From IMG/VR virus record IMGVR_UViG_3300032893_000085, positions 1 to 47,241 of that record: a stretch of 47,241 bases of DNA; one strand, given 5' to 3'. This document shows positions 37,336-46,391 of this stretch, in pieces; the stretch's first letter is position 1; each line of letters begins with the position of its first letter. Made by a program: the position numbers and the translations under genes. A model generated the notes under the pieces. The model ran no database searches, had not been told where the DNA came from, and saw only the letters and a program-made list of their open reading frames with translations. This DNA is from a virus.

Positions 37336-38665
37336 TCTTCGCTGGAAATGGGACTTCTGGGCGCGTCCTAACCAACTCGAACCAGAAGGTGATTGGAATA
37401 CATGGTTGATCCTTGCGGGTCGTGGATTTGGGAAGACAAGAATTGGCTCTGAGACGATCAGAAAATGGGCGTGCGGCGATACTCCACTTGCCAAAGGGAG
37501 ATACTCTAGAATCGCCCTCGTGGCTGAAACAGCCGCTGACGCCCGAGACGTTATGGTCCTTGGTGAGTCAGGTATCCTCGCCTGCCATCCCCGAGACTTT
37601 CGTCCTGAATGGTCCCCTACAAACCGACGACTGACGTGGCCTAATGGCGCCATGGCTTGGGTCTATAATGGCACCGAACCTGACCAGCTCCGTGGTCCTC
37701 AACATGACGCCGCGTGGGTAGATGAACTCGCTAAATTCCAGTATCTCCAACAGACTTGGGATCAGCTTCAGTTCGGCCTTCGTCTTGGATCACATCCTAA
37801 GGCCATCGTCACTACGACGCCCCAGCCCAAACCTCTAATCAAGAAACTCGTCCTTGATACAGACACTTACGTCACAAGAGGTTCTACCTTCGATAACGCC
37901 GGTAACCTCGCAAAACCCTTCCTAAAGCAGATTCAAGACAGATATGGTGGTACCAGACTTGGCAGACAAGAACTTGAAGGCGAGATTCTTAACGACATTC
38001 CGGGTGCTCTCTGGCATCGTGAAAACATCGATTCGAATCGTGTCTACGAAGTTCCAGAAGACCTCATCCGAGTCCTCGTGGCCGTCGACCCTTCTACCTC
38101 TTCTAACGAAGGTTCAGACGAGACAGGGATTGTCGTCGTCGGACTTGCTCGCGATAAAGACGGCTACGGAAGAGGCTATATCCTTGAAGACGGAAGTCTT
38201 CGCGGAACTCCAGAAGAGTGGGCTCGTCGAGCCGTCTCTCTCTATAGAAAGTGGGAAGCAGACAAAATCGTCGCAGAAAAAAATCAAGGCGGTGAAATGG
38301 TTTCCTCTGTTATTCGTTCTGTCGACAGGTCTGTTCCTATTTCTCTTGTCCATGCTTCACGCGGGAAAGTAATCCGGGCAGAACCTATTTCGGCTCTCTA
38401 TGAACAGAATCGCATCCACCACGTCGGCCAGTTCGACAAACTCGAAGACCAGATGTGTATCTTCTCAATCGACAACATGCGCTCTGAGTCGTCTGGTTCT
38501 CCAGACCGTGTCGATGCCCTCGTATGGGGCTTGACTGAAATCTTCGACAAGATCACAGGTCGTAGGCGGGTAGAAAAAGATCAGACCGGCGTCATCAAAG
38601 GCGGCGCCAGAGAAACTTACCGCGAATACGGCGAAGACAGTCCTCTAATTTGGATGGCAGGATGA
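37247..38665 (+). CDS. terL: Terminase large subunit
   Basis: A 472-residue packaging motor. The ATPase has Walker A ILAGRGFGKTRIGSE and Walker B DAAWVDELAKF; the nuclease has VAVDPSTSSNEGSDETG, KNQGGEMVSSVI and SPDRVDALVWGLTE, with Asp residues for two-metal cutting. ATG 37247 follows GAGAAG at good spacing and gives the usual short helical lead-in (LLASLSPEERETWLASL); ATG 37220 is an alternative. The stop overlaps the portal start. Confidence 0.92.
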   Translation: MLSKAQLLASLSPEERETWLASLTEKQKADLRWKWDFWARPNQLEPEGDWNTWLILAGRGFGKTRIGSETIRKWACGDTPLAKGRYSRIALVAETAADARDVMVLGESGILACHPRDFRPEWSPTNRRLTWPNGAMAWVYNGTEPDQLRGPQHDAAWVDELAKFQYLQQTWDQLQFGLRLGSHPKAIVTTTPQPKPLIKKLVLDTDTYVTRGSTFDNAGNLAKPFLKQIQDRYGGTRLGRQELEGEILNDIPGALWHRENIDSNRVYEVPEDLIRVLVAVDPSTSSNEGSDETGIVVVGLARDKDGYGRGYILEDGSLRGTPEEWARRAVSLYRKWEADKIVAEKNQGGEMVSSVIRSVDRSVPISLVHASRGKVIRAEPISALYEQNRIHHVGQFDKLEDQMCIFSIDNMRSESSGSPDRVDALVWGLTEIFDKITGRRRVEKDQTGVIKGGARETYREYGEDSPLIWMAG

Positions 38666-40788
38666 ATACGGACGAATTTGACGTCTCCGGTCAGAAGGAT
38701 CGGGATGACGACAAGAAAGTAAAAACTAAAGACTTCAAGCAGATTGATACACTCTATTACGACGACGACGTCAAAAAAGACTACGTCCCGGAAGGTTTCA
38801 AGACTGTAGAAGATTTCCTCTCTGACATGCGGGAAGAGTACCAACTCGATCTCGACGGAGACCGGATCAATCGTGAAGCGGCTATTGATGACAAGAAATT
38901 CTCGGCCGGTGAACAATGGGACCCTGTAGTCCTCCAGCATCGTAAAGGCCTCCCCTGCCTCGTCATTAACTCTGTTCCACAGTTCACTGCCCAACTCGTA
39001 GGAGATTGGCGTGAAAACAAAATCGGGATCAAAGTCGTTCCTTGTGGAGACGGCGATGAAGACATCGCAGAGATCCGTGGTGACCTCATCAGAGCAATCC
39101 AGACTCAGTGTCGAGCCGAACGAGTTTACAACAACGCCTTCGAGTCCATGGTCCAATGTGGTGACGGGGCTTTCCGTGTCGCCGTCCGCTATTCCCGGAA
39201 CGACGTCTTTGACCAAGACATCACCATCGAACCTATCGATGACGCTCTCGCTTGCGTCTGGGATCGTTTTTCTGTAGATCCGACCGGAAGGGATGCTCGG
39301 CATGTATTTGTCGACGACAATCTTTCGCGTAAAGAATTCGACCGGAAATGGCCGAAGGATAACCCTTCGAACCTCTCGATCGACTATCGGAACTCGCTTT
39401 ACTCTGGTGGCTGGCTCTCAGACGAAGGCGTAAAAGTGACAGAATACTGGCGTATGATTGAACGACAGAGACTCCTCGCGATGTTCTCTGACGGCACAAT
39501 CCATATCCTAGACAAGCAAAATCTTGAAGACCTGATCGCAAAACATGGGCAACCGGCTAGGACCAGAATGGCGCCGGTCACATACGCCCAGTTGCATCTT
39601 GTGACAGGCTTCTCGATTCTCTCTGGCCCTCATGAATACATGTTGAACCGCGTCCCGATTATTCGTATGACGGGCCGTATGGTCAACGTCAACGGTCGGC
39701 GAGTCCGCTTCGGTCTTGTCCGATTCATGAAGGACGCCGTCCGGCTTAAGAACTTCTGGCGATCTGTCGCAGCCGAACAGCTCGGTTATGCCCCGAAGGC
39801 CCAGTGGATCGCCACGGCGTCTGCCGTAGAAGGCCGAGAAGACACTCTCAGGAAGGCTCATCTCACCCGAGATCCTCTCCTTGTTGTCAACGACGAAGCC
39901 ATCATAGGTCAGAATCTCCAAAGGCTGGAACCTCCTGCTCCGCAGGCAGCACTTCTCCAAGAGGCAAACGTCAACTCTCAGGATATGAAAGATATCACTG
40001 GGATTCAGGACGCGTCTCTTGGTATTCGTAGTAATGAAACGTCTGGTCGCGCAATTAACGCCCGCCAACGTGAAGGCGACATCGCTTCCTTGACTTACTA
40101 CGACAACGGTAATGCCTCTGTCCTTGAAGCAGGTGACGTCATCAATCAATTGATTTCCCAAGTCTACGATGGCACGCGAATCATCCGCGTCGTCGGTGAA
40201 GACGAAGCAGTGAAGTTCACTAAGATCAATGATCCCAACGATCCTCACTCGCCGGATCTTGCCATAGGTAACTATGACATCGCAATGACTTCGGGTACTA
40301 CTTATACTACACGGCGTGTCGAGGCTGCACAAGCCATGATGGATGCCGTCCAAGTATGGCCTCAGCTTCTTCAGGTCGCAGGCGATCTAGTTGCTAAGGC
40401 ACAGGACTGGCCGGGAGCTGACAAGTTGGCAGATCGTCTCAAGAAGACTATTCCGCCCCAGTTCCTCGACGATAACGACAAGGACAAGCAGCAACCTCAG
40501 ATGACTCCTCAAGAGCTTCAACAGCTCCAGATGGAAGTCCATGCGTTGCTACAAGAAAATCAGCAGTTGAAGGCTGACAAGACTATTGACTTCATGAAAG
40601 TCCAAGTCGAGTCGTATAACGCCGAGACTAAGAGGATTGCCGCCTTGTCGGATAACGCGGTCGACGCGAATAGTCTTGAACTTCAAGGGATCAAGCATAT
40701 TCTCGACCACTCCATAGATATTCAAACCCTTGAACAAGCTTCGAGCGCAGCCGCACAGTCCGCATCGGCTTCGAACAACTCGCAATAA
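38662..40788 (+). CDS. Portal protein, P22-like
   Basis: A 708-residue protein of P22 gp1 type: FKTVEDFLSDMREEYQLDLD, then KKFSAGEQWDPVVLQHRKGL, CLVINSVPQFTAQLVGDWRE and later FVDDNLSRKEFDRKW. The acidic N terminus (EFDVSGQKDRDDDKKVK) and the long helical C-terminal barrel rich in Gln (QMTPQELQQLQMEVHALLQE) fit the P22 portal. ATG 38662 overlaps the terminase stop. It forms the dodecameric gate for DNA. Confidence 0.88.
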   Translation: MNTDEFDVSGQKDRDDDKKVKTKDFKQIDTLYYDDDVKKDYVPEGFKTVEDFLSDMREEYQLDLDGDRINREAAIDDKKFSAGEQWDPVVLQHRKGLPCLVINSVPQFTAQLVGDWRENKIGIKVVPCGDGDEDIAEIRGDLIRAIQTQCRAERVYNNAFESMVQCGDGAFRVAVRYSRNDVFDQDITIEPIDDALACVWDRFSVDPTGRDARHVFVDDNLSRKEFDRKWPKDNPSNLSIDYRNSLYSGGWLSDEGVKVTEYWRMIERQRLLAMFSDGTIHILDKQNLEDLIAKHGQPARTRMAPVTYAQLHLVTGFSILSGPHEYMLNRVPIIRMTGRMVNVNGRRVRFGLVRFMKDAVRLKNFWRSVAAEQLGYAPKAQWIATASAVEGREDTLRKAHLTRDPLLVVNDEAIIGQNLQRLEPPAPQAALLQEANVNSQDMKDITGIQDASLGIRSNETSGRAINARQREGDIASLTYYDNGNASVLEAGDVINQLISQVYDGTRIIRVVGEDEAVKFTKINDPNDPHSPDLAIGNYDIAMTSGTTYTTRRVEAAQAMMDAVQVWPQLLQVAGDLVAKAQDWPGADKLADRLKKTIPPQFLDDNDKDKQQPQMTPQELQQLQMEVHALLQENQQLKADKTIDFMKVQVESYNAETKRIAALSDNAVDANSLELQGIKHILDHSIDIQTLEQASSAAAQSASASNNSQ

Positions 40789-40819
40789 AGCGGCATCGGT
40801 ATAAGGACCGTTAAAACTT

Positions 40820-41803
40820 ATGTCTGAAGAAAACACTATCCCAGCAGATACTGATGATCTCGATGCATTCGAGACTCTGATGTTTCCAAAACCTCAAGAA
40901 GAGCCGGTCGCGACGGAAGTTCCTGAGGTAGAAGAAGGGGTAGCTGAACCTGCTCCTGACGAACCTGTCGAGCCGGAAACCCCTGAGGAAGAGCCTCAAC
41001 CGGAAGACAAGCCAGTCGGCAAAAAGAAGAACAGTTTTCAGGAGCGTATTGACGAGCTTACTGAAAAACGCAAAGACGCCGAAAGGGCTGCCGAGGCTGA
41101 ACGTCTCGAAAAAGAAGCCCTCATCAAGCGCCTTGACGCACTTGAAAAGCTCGCCAAATCTAAAGAACCAGAAGCACCAGTAACACCCCCCGTCGTAGAA
41201 GGCCCGTCTCCTGACGAAGTCCTTGCCGACGGTACTCCTAAATACCCTCTTGGGGAATTCGATCCTAGTTACATTCGCGACTTGACGCGCCACACCATCA
41301 AGCAGGAACGAGAAGCCTCAGAGCGAGAATACCAGCAGAAGGCCGAGATTGCAAAAGCCCAACAAGAGGAACAAGCTCTTGTTCAGACTTGGTCTGCGAA
41401 AGTCGAGGAAGTCGTCGAAAAGACGTATCCTGACTTCGTAGAAAAAACCAGTACTCTTACAGGTGCTTTTCAAAACATCGACCAGAACTACGGTAACTTC
41501 CTCGCCAAAGAGATTATGCAGATGGAGTATGGTACGGATGTTCTTTATCATTTGGCCAATAACCTCGACGAAGCCAAAGCCATTGTGGCTAGCGGACCAG
41601 CAAACGCCCTCCGCAGGTTGGGTCGTCTAGAGGCACGCTTCGCCCTTCAGTCAGAAGAGGGCGCAGCAAAGAAACTCCGAGTGTCAGCAACTCCTGAGCC
41701 GCCGCCAGTCCTTAACAAAGGCAAGGCTTCGGTAAACGAGATTCCTGACGATACCGATGACCTCGACGCTTTCGAACAGAAATTCTTTAAACGAAAGCGT
41801 TAA
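40820..41803 (+). CDS. Scaffolding protein
   Basis: A 327-residue acidic protein between portal and coat. N-terminal third is Pro/Glu rich (EVEEGVAEPAPDEPVEPETP); the centre is coiled coil (KRKDAERAAEAERLEKEALI); the C terminus is basic (EQKFFKRKR), the usual coat-binding end of P22-type scaffolds. The nonapeptide DTDDLDAFE occurs both near residue 10 and near residue 310, an unusual duplication of the end motif. Confidence 0.85.
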   Translation: MSEENTIPADTDDLDAFETLMFPKPQEEPVATEVPEVEEGVAEPAPDEPVEPETPEEEPQPEDKPVGKKKNSFQERIDELTEKRKDAERAAEAERLEKEALIKRLDALEKLAKSKEPEAPVTPPVVEGPSPDEVLADGTPKYPLGEFDPSYIRDLTRHTIKQEREASEREYQQKAEIAKAQQEEQALVQTWSAKVEEVVEKTYPDFVEKTSTLTGAFQNIDQNYGNFLAKEIMQMEYGTDVLYHLANNLDEAKAIVASGPANALRRLGRLEARFALQSEEGAAKKLRVSATPEPPPVLNKGKASVNEIPDDTDDLDAFEQKFFKRKR

Positions 41804-41819
41804 ACTAGGAATTTAATAC

Positions 41820-43121
41820 ATGACTACTGTGACTGTCGATCAGGCCAAACTTGTTCTCAATGCTTTTGCCGCGACTTTTCAGAATAACCTCATTTCGAAA
41901 GACCTCGTGACTTGGAAAAAGTACGACAGCGAAATGAACGACCGAAATGCCTTGACCGTGGTCGAGCAGGTTGGCCCCCGCTATAAAGTCACTCACACGA
42001 CTGCTGGCGTCCAAGACCTTACTTCGGGTACCCAAGACTCCGTCTTTGGTTCCGAACAGTTCAAAGTCCAAGACATCTTCGGGTCGAGCATGGGCTGGGA
42101 CGACTTCGTTCGTGTCCGTGACTTGGGTGATGCCCGTGAGTCGGAAGCGATCAAGAATGCCGCTCTTAACCTCGCTGAACAGATCGACGCCTACATCCTC
42201 TCGGTCGCTGCCACTGCTCCAAATGACGTCATTGGTACGCCGGGTAACCCCGTCGACACTATTGACGACATCAATCAGGCTTATATCCGGCTGAAAGAAC
42301 TTGGTGTCGAAGACACCGATCTCCGCGCCGTCATGCCTTATAGTGACTCGGCTACTCTCGCGACGAGCATCATCGGGCAGGCCTCGCTTGTTGATATCGC
42401 ATCTGGTATCTACCGTCAGGGCTTCAACGGCAGTGTCGCAGGTATCCCGACGCTGTTTACCCAACAGCTTCCGTCGTGGTCTGCTGGTTCTCGCTCGGGC
42501 GGTACGTTGAATGGCGCTAACCAGAACGTCGACTACGCCTCGGTTGCTGTCTCGGGCGCCCCCGGCCAGTATATGTCGCAGACGATTATTCTTACCGGCG
42601 TCGGCGCTGGCGCGACTCTCGTAGATGGCGATGTCTTTACGATTGCTGGCGTCTATGCCTACGACAACCGTGCTCAGAAGGCTCTGACGTGGCTGCAACA
42701 GTTCCGGGTAATCGGTAACTACACTGCTGACGGTTCGGGTAACGTCACTCCGCGTATCTTCCCGGCGATTATCGTCCCCGGTGTTGGTTCGACGACTAGC
42801 AACCAGAATGTGAATACCGCACATGCTACCTGTTCGGCTGTTCCGACTACGAACGCCTCTCTGACTTGGAAGCACACGGCGAGTACGGCGTATACGCCCC
42901 GACTGATTGCTAACAAAGAAGCCATTCAGGTCAACACCGCCGACCTCATCATGCCTGCTACTGGTATCGCGATGCGCAAGTCGCTGACCAAGATCCCGGT
43001 CTCGGTCCGTATGTGGAGGAACTCGAACTTCAACACGGGTCATCACGACGTCCGATTCGACGTAGTCCTTTCGGCTAACGTCCGCGATCGCCGTCGCGCC
43101 ATCCGGTTCTACGGTCAGTAA
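41820..43121 (+). CDS. Major capsid protein, P22 coat-like
   Basis: A 433-residue protein that directly follows the scaffold. MTTVTVDQAKLVLNAFAATF with NNLISKDLVTWKKYDSEMND and the end VRFDVVLSANVRDRRRAIRF fit the P22 coat family. The middle contains the telokin-like/I-domain region and the C terminus the spine helix expected of the HK97 fold. It forms the T=7 icosahedral shell in this family. A stem-loop follows the gene. Confidence 0.88.
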   Translation: MTTVTVDQAKLVLNAFAATFQNNLISKDLVTWKKYDSEMNDRNALTVVEQVGPRYKVTHTTAGVQDLTSGTQDSVFGSEQFKVQDIFGSSMGWDDFVRVRDLGDARESEAIKNAALNLAEQIDAYILSVAATAPNDVIGTPGNPVDTIDDINQAYIRLKELGVEDTDLRAVMPYSDSATLATSIIGQASLVDIASGIYRQGFNGSVAGIPTLFTQQLPSWSAGSRSGGTLNGANQNVDYASVAVSGAPGQYMSQTIILTGVGAGATLVDGDVFTIAGVYAYDNRAQKALTWLQQFRVIGNYTADGSGNVTPRIFPAIIVPGVGSTTSNQNVNTAHATCSAVPTTNASLTWKHTASTAYTPRLIANKEAIQVNTADLIMPATGIAMRKSLTKIPVSVRMWRNSNFNTGHHDVRFDVVLSANVRDRRRAIRFYGQ

Positions 43122-43128
43122 TTTAAAT

Positions 43129-43163
43129 GCTGCCGGCCTCTGCCATGACGGTACGCCGGCAGC
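43129..43163 (+). promoter_or_regulatory. Stem-loop after coat gene
   Basis: GCTGCCGGC (43129-43137) pairs with GCCGGCAGC (43155-43163), a 9-bp GC-rich stem with a 17-base loop, eight bases past the coat stop. With no T run it is likely a partial terminator or mRNA stabiliser that raises coat output relative to downstream genes. Confidence 0.7.
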
Positions 43164-43179
43164 CTCTTAGGAGACAACA

Positions 43180-43431
43180 ATGTTTGTACAAGAAAGATAC
43201 ACTCCTCAGGTCGTCGCGGCAAACACGACTGTCCCCTTGGGTAACTCGATTGCTGGATTTGTTTGCACGAGTAGCGGTACAATTACAATCGTCAATTCCG
43301 TCGGTGTAACTCTGTTATCCGCCTTCCCTGTGACTGGCGGCCAAATCTATTCTTTTCCGTGGTATTTAGGTACTTCTGGTAAGTCGACATTCACGACTGC
43401 TGGTGGAGCCGCCGGTGTTCTAGGTGTATAA
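43180..43431 (+). CDS. Small virion protein, decoration-like
   Basis: An 83-residue beta-rich protein, MFVQERYTPQVVAANTTVPL, then GTITIVNSVGVTLLSAFPVT and KSTFTTAGGAAGVLGV. Glycine/threonine alternation is typical of small head decoration or fibre-tip proteins. AGGAGACAAC precedes the ATG. Its stop overlaps the next start (TAATGA). No family recognised. Confidence 0.6.
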   Translation: MFVQERYTPQVVAANTTVPLGNSIAGFVCTSSGTITIVNSVGVTLLSAFPVTGGQIYSFPWYLGTSGKSTFTTAGGAAGVLGV

Positions 43432-43556
43432 TGACATATAAGTTTGGGACATTTGGTAATAGCGGTTTTAGTCTTTTGACTATTTCGACAACTGGTTCTT
43501 ACTCGTTGGATTTTACACAAGCCGCGAATAGCCAATACATCGCCATTATTTTTTAA
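43431..43556 (+). CDS. Tiny virion-block protein
   Basis: A 41-residue protein, MTYKFGTFGNSGFSLLTIST, ending SQYIAIIF. It resembles the C-terminal region of its upstream neighbour in style (Gly/Ser/Thr strands). The start overlaps the previous stop by one base. Too short to classify; likely a small structural peptide. Confidence 0.5.
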   Translation: MTYKFGTFGNSGFSLLTISTTGSYSLDFTQAANSQYIAIIF

Positions 43557-43566
43557 GGACTAAAGT

Positions 43567-45273
43567 ATGCCTTTTCCTACAGTTACAGTTACACCGGGCA
43601 GCGGCCAGACTGTTAACACCCTACCAAACGCAGGACAGGCTACTTCGGCCAATAGCCTTCCCGTAGTCTTGGCGTCTGACCAGTCAAGTATTCCTGTTAC
43701 TGGTACTTTCTACCAAGCTACACAACCTGTATCGATTGCTAGTGGTTCAATCGCGAACACTGCTTTCGGTATCTCCGGCACCCTTCCTGCTTTTGCGAGT
43801 ACTCCGACAGTCAATATCGGAACGGCTCCGTCGATCGCGGTCACGGGCACGTTCTGGCAGACCACGCAACCAGTTTCGTTTTCGAGTACCCAAGGCGTCA
43901 ACCCCGACAACGTGACCGATGGCGCAACGCAAATCATCAATGGCGCGTCTCTCGGTACGAACGCGATTGCCTTCACGCAAAACATGCAGGGCTATTCGAG
44001 CTTTGAAGTGCAGTGTCTCGCGTCCACGACCGGTAACTATGTCTTTGAGCACTCCAACGACAACTCGAATTGGGATCTGTGCCCGGTCTATCAGAATGGC
44101 GGTTCGATTGGGCAGTCGTATCTTGTCCCGTCATATTATGTGTCAGGCGGCACGGGCAGCAGCAATTCCTATCGGGGCGTGACAAACCGGGCATACCTTC
44201 GTATGCGGTGCTCCAGTGCGGGCACGCTTTACGCGAACGCCAGCTTCAAGCGTTCCGCTGTGCCATTGTTCATGTATGTCACGAACACGCAGTATTATGC
44301 GGCGGGCACACCTAGCGGGAGCCTTACCGGCCCGCTCACGATGGGCGCGGCGGCATCTGCCAACCCGTCCTATACCGACGCCAAAACCGGCGCTTTGTCA
44401 CTGACCACGACCGGATCGCTTCGGTCTGACATCACGACCATCGGCGGCAGCGGCCAACTTGCGGCTGCGGCAGCACCGAACGGGGCTACCGTCTATTCAC
44501 TTGGTACATTCCAAGCAACTGCTCTTTCGAATACAGACCAGAATGGCACGGCTTTTGCTGGATCAGGCAGTGTTCTTGGTACGACTGTCGCTTCTAGTAA
44601 GGGTAGTGGTGCCGTAATTTCAGCCGAAGTCAACGTCTCAGCGTTGACGCTCGGTACTGCATCTGCTGTCTACTTAATTCTGCAAGAGTCGACTGGCGGG
44701 ACTAACTTTACTGATATCTGGGTTTCCGATCCGTTTACAACTACAGGTATCCAGCGAATGCCGGCGATACCAGTTTCTGGTAAGCGGCGTTGGCGTGCCT
44801 TTTCAGTTGGCGGGACTTCGACGACAGTCACAGTGACTATTACGTCACTAGAATTGCCTGCGGGTTATATTCTAACTCGTCAGGGACGCGACGCATACGC
44901 TTCGACTAATCCTCTTGCTTTGATGTACAATAGTACAGCGTTGGCAGCTAGTAACTTCGTACTCGGGACTGTTTCGACAGCGACGACTCCGTTCTTCATC
45001 GAAGGAACGAAGAACTTGACTGCGTTTATGACGCTTGCTGGAAGCCCGACTGTAACGACACAACCTGTTGTCGGTTTGCAACTCTCTATGGATGGGTCAA
45101 ACTGGTATACAGTCTCTGATGCGTCTATGACAGCCGCAGGCAATGGTACGTATATGATTGCAGCTCAATCCGTTGGTGGCGCGAAGTTCGCAAGGTTGGG
45201 TGTTACGACAGCGGCTTCGTACTCTGCGGGTTCGTATACGATCAGCAATATCGGCGTTAACGCTGTAAACTAA
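43567..45273 (+). CDS. Large decoration or head-fibre protein
   Basis: A 568-residue Ala/Ser/Thr/Gly-rich protein. The N terminus has two similar modules: SLPVVLASDQSSIPVTGTFY-QATQPVS and PSIAVTGTFW-QTTQPVS. Such VVLASDQ...VTGTF...TQPVS repeats occur in phage head-associated and fibre proteins. The middle segment (about 43830-44480) differs in codon choice and is GC-richer than both ends, so the gene is probably mosaic. The C-terminal part has a beta-sandwich look (FMTLAGSPTVTTQPVVGLQL). It lies between coat and tail genes. Confidence 0.65.
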   Translation: MPFPTVTVTPGSGQTVNTLPNAGQATSANSLPVVLASDQSSIPVTGTFYQATQPVSIASGSIANTAFGISGTLPAFASTPTVNIGTAPSIAVTGTFWQTTQPVSFSSTQGVNPDNVTDGATQIINGASLGTNAIAFTQNMQGYSSFEVQCLASTTGNYVFEHSNDNSNWDLCPVYQNGGSIGQSYLVPSYYVSGGTGSSNSYRGVTNRAYLRMRCSSAGTLYANASFKRSAVPLFMYVTNTQYYAAGTPSGSLTGPLTMGAAASANPSYTDAKTGALSLTTTGSLRSDITTIGGSGQLAAAAAPNGATVYSLGTFQATALSNTDQNGTAFAGSGSVLGTTVASSKGSGAVISAEVNVSALTLGTASAVYLILQESTGGTNFTDIWVSDPFTTTGIQRMPAIPVSGKRRWRAFSVGGTSTTVTVTITSLELPAGYILTRQGRDAYASTNPLALMYNSTALAASNFVLGTVSTATTPFFIEGTKNLTAFMTLAGSPTVTTQPVVGLQLSMDGSNWYTVSDASMTAAGNGTYMIAAQSVGGAKFARLGVTTAASYSAGSYTISNIGVNAVN

Positions 45274-45282
45274 GAGGTTCGA

Positions 45283-45456
45283 ATGAATTTTATCACTGCA
45301 ATTTTCAGCAATTTTAGTGATTCCGAAAAAGCAGCCCTTGGTGACCTCGCGGCTACACTTGAACCGGAATGGGAAGCAGGCGATGCCGAAACGAGGTTTT
45401 CGCTTGAAATACAGTTTACAGAGGCGCTGAATAACTATCGCGTGTCTCAATCGTAA
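45283..45456 (+). CDS. Small hypothetical virion-block protein
   Basis: A 57-residue acidic helical protein, MNFITAIFSNFSDSEKAALG, then LEPEWEAGDAETRFSLEIQF. GAGGTTCGA precedes the ATG. Its neighbours are structural, but its sequence gives no specific clue. Confidence 0.6.
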   Translation: MNFITAIFSNFSDSEKAALGDLAATLEPEWEAGDAETRFSLEIQFTEALNNYRVSQS

Positions 45457-45470
45457 TATAGGACACATTA

Positions 45471-45599
45471 ATGACGCTTCTTAACGTTACTTCGTTGGCT
45501 TCGTCGGCACCCCTTCCGTGGGACGGCTCTGTCCACCCTAACGGTGTAGGGTATTCTGATACCGCTCACGTTCTTTGTAACATCCTACAAACTGTTTAA
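45471..45599 (+). CDS. Tiny hypothetical protein
   Basis: A 42-residue protein, MTLLNVTSLASSAPLPWDGS, ending YSDTAHVLCNILQTV. It lies 14 bases after the previous small gene and nine before the tail accessory gene. Function unknown. Confidence 0.5.
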   Translation: MTLLNVTSLASSAPLPWDGSVHPNGVGYSDTAHVLCNILQTV

Positions 45600-45608
45600 G
45601 GATTGAAT

Positions 45609-46391
45609 ATGACAACTGTCGGGCAAATCATTATTGACGCATATAGACAGAGCAATCTCTTGTCTATTAACTCTAACCCGACGGATATTCAGAATACAGA
45701 GGGGCTTCGTTATCTCGACAGGATCGTCCGGTCAATCTATGGTAACGAAGCAGGGGAACTCTTAGAGGCTTTTCCAATCGGCAGGAATAATATCCAAGCA
45801 CCTGCCGGTTACCCTTGGTACGACCAAACACCTTACCCTGACTGGTTCGTACCAATGAATAAGAGGCTCATTCTTAATCTGGATGGTCCGGCTACTATAT
45901 ACCTTCATCCTAATCCCGATGACGGAGCCCGGTTTGGTATTCTAGATGTCTCCGGGAATCTCTCGACGTATCCTCTGACTATCTTTGGCAATGGTAAACT
46001 AATCGATGGGTTGAATGAAGAAGTCTTCTCGACGAATGGCGTCAACCAAGAATGGTTCTATCGGGCTGACCTAGGCAACTGGGTCACGACTGTTCCGATC
46101 AGCGATCTCGCGGGAACGTTTCCATTTCCCGAAGAGTTTGATGACCTCTTCATCACCTATCTAGCAATGCGATTGAATCCGTCATACGGTATGCAGTTGA
46201 ACCCACAGATTCAAGACGTGCTACGTCGAGCTAAAGAACAACTCCGTGCTCGATATCACACCGTGATCCAGACACACTCCGAATTCGGCCTACTGCGTCT
46301 TCCGCAGACTGCGGTCGATCGGTATTTGTACGGACCACAACTCGGCTATTACGACGCCAACTCTACGTTTAACATGGGATATCCTTGGTAA
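45609..46391 (+). CDS. P22 gp4-like tail accessory factor
   Basis: A 260-residue protein. MTTVGQIIIDAYRQSNLLSI with EGLRYLDRIVRSIYGNEAGE is the opening of the P22 gp4 family, the first tail factor that binds the portal ring. A proline/tyrosine-rich middle (WYDQTPYPDWFVPMNKRLI) and a C-terminal helix complete it. AAGGATTG precedes the ATG at 45609. Its stop overlaps the tailspike start (TAATG). Confidence 0.82.
   Translation: MTTVGQIIIDAYRQSNLLSINSNPTDIQNTEGLRYLDRIVRSIYGNEAGELLEAFPIGRNNIQAPAGYPWYDQTPYPDWFVPMNKRLILNLDGPATIYLHPNPDDGARFGILDVSGNLSTYPLTIFGNGKLIDGLNEEVFSTNGVNQEWFYRADLGNWVTTVPISDLAGTFPFPEEFDDLFITYLAMRLNPSYGMQLNPQIQDVLRRAKEQLRARYHTVIQTHSEFGLLRLPQTAVDRYLYGPQLGYYDANSTFNMGYPW

Noticed and set aside
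41805-43046. Minus-strand frame of 413 residues
   Set aside because: Antisense shadow of the coat gene caused by codon bias; the coat protein is clearly recognised.
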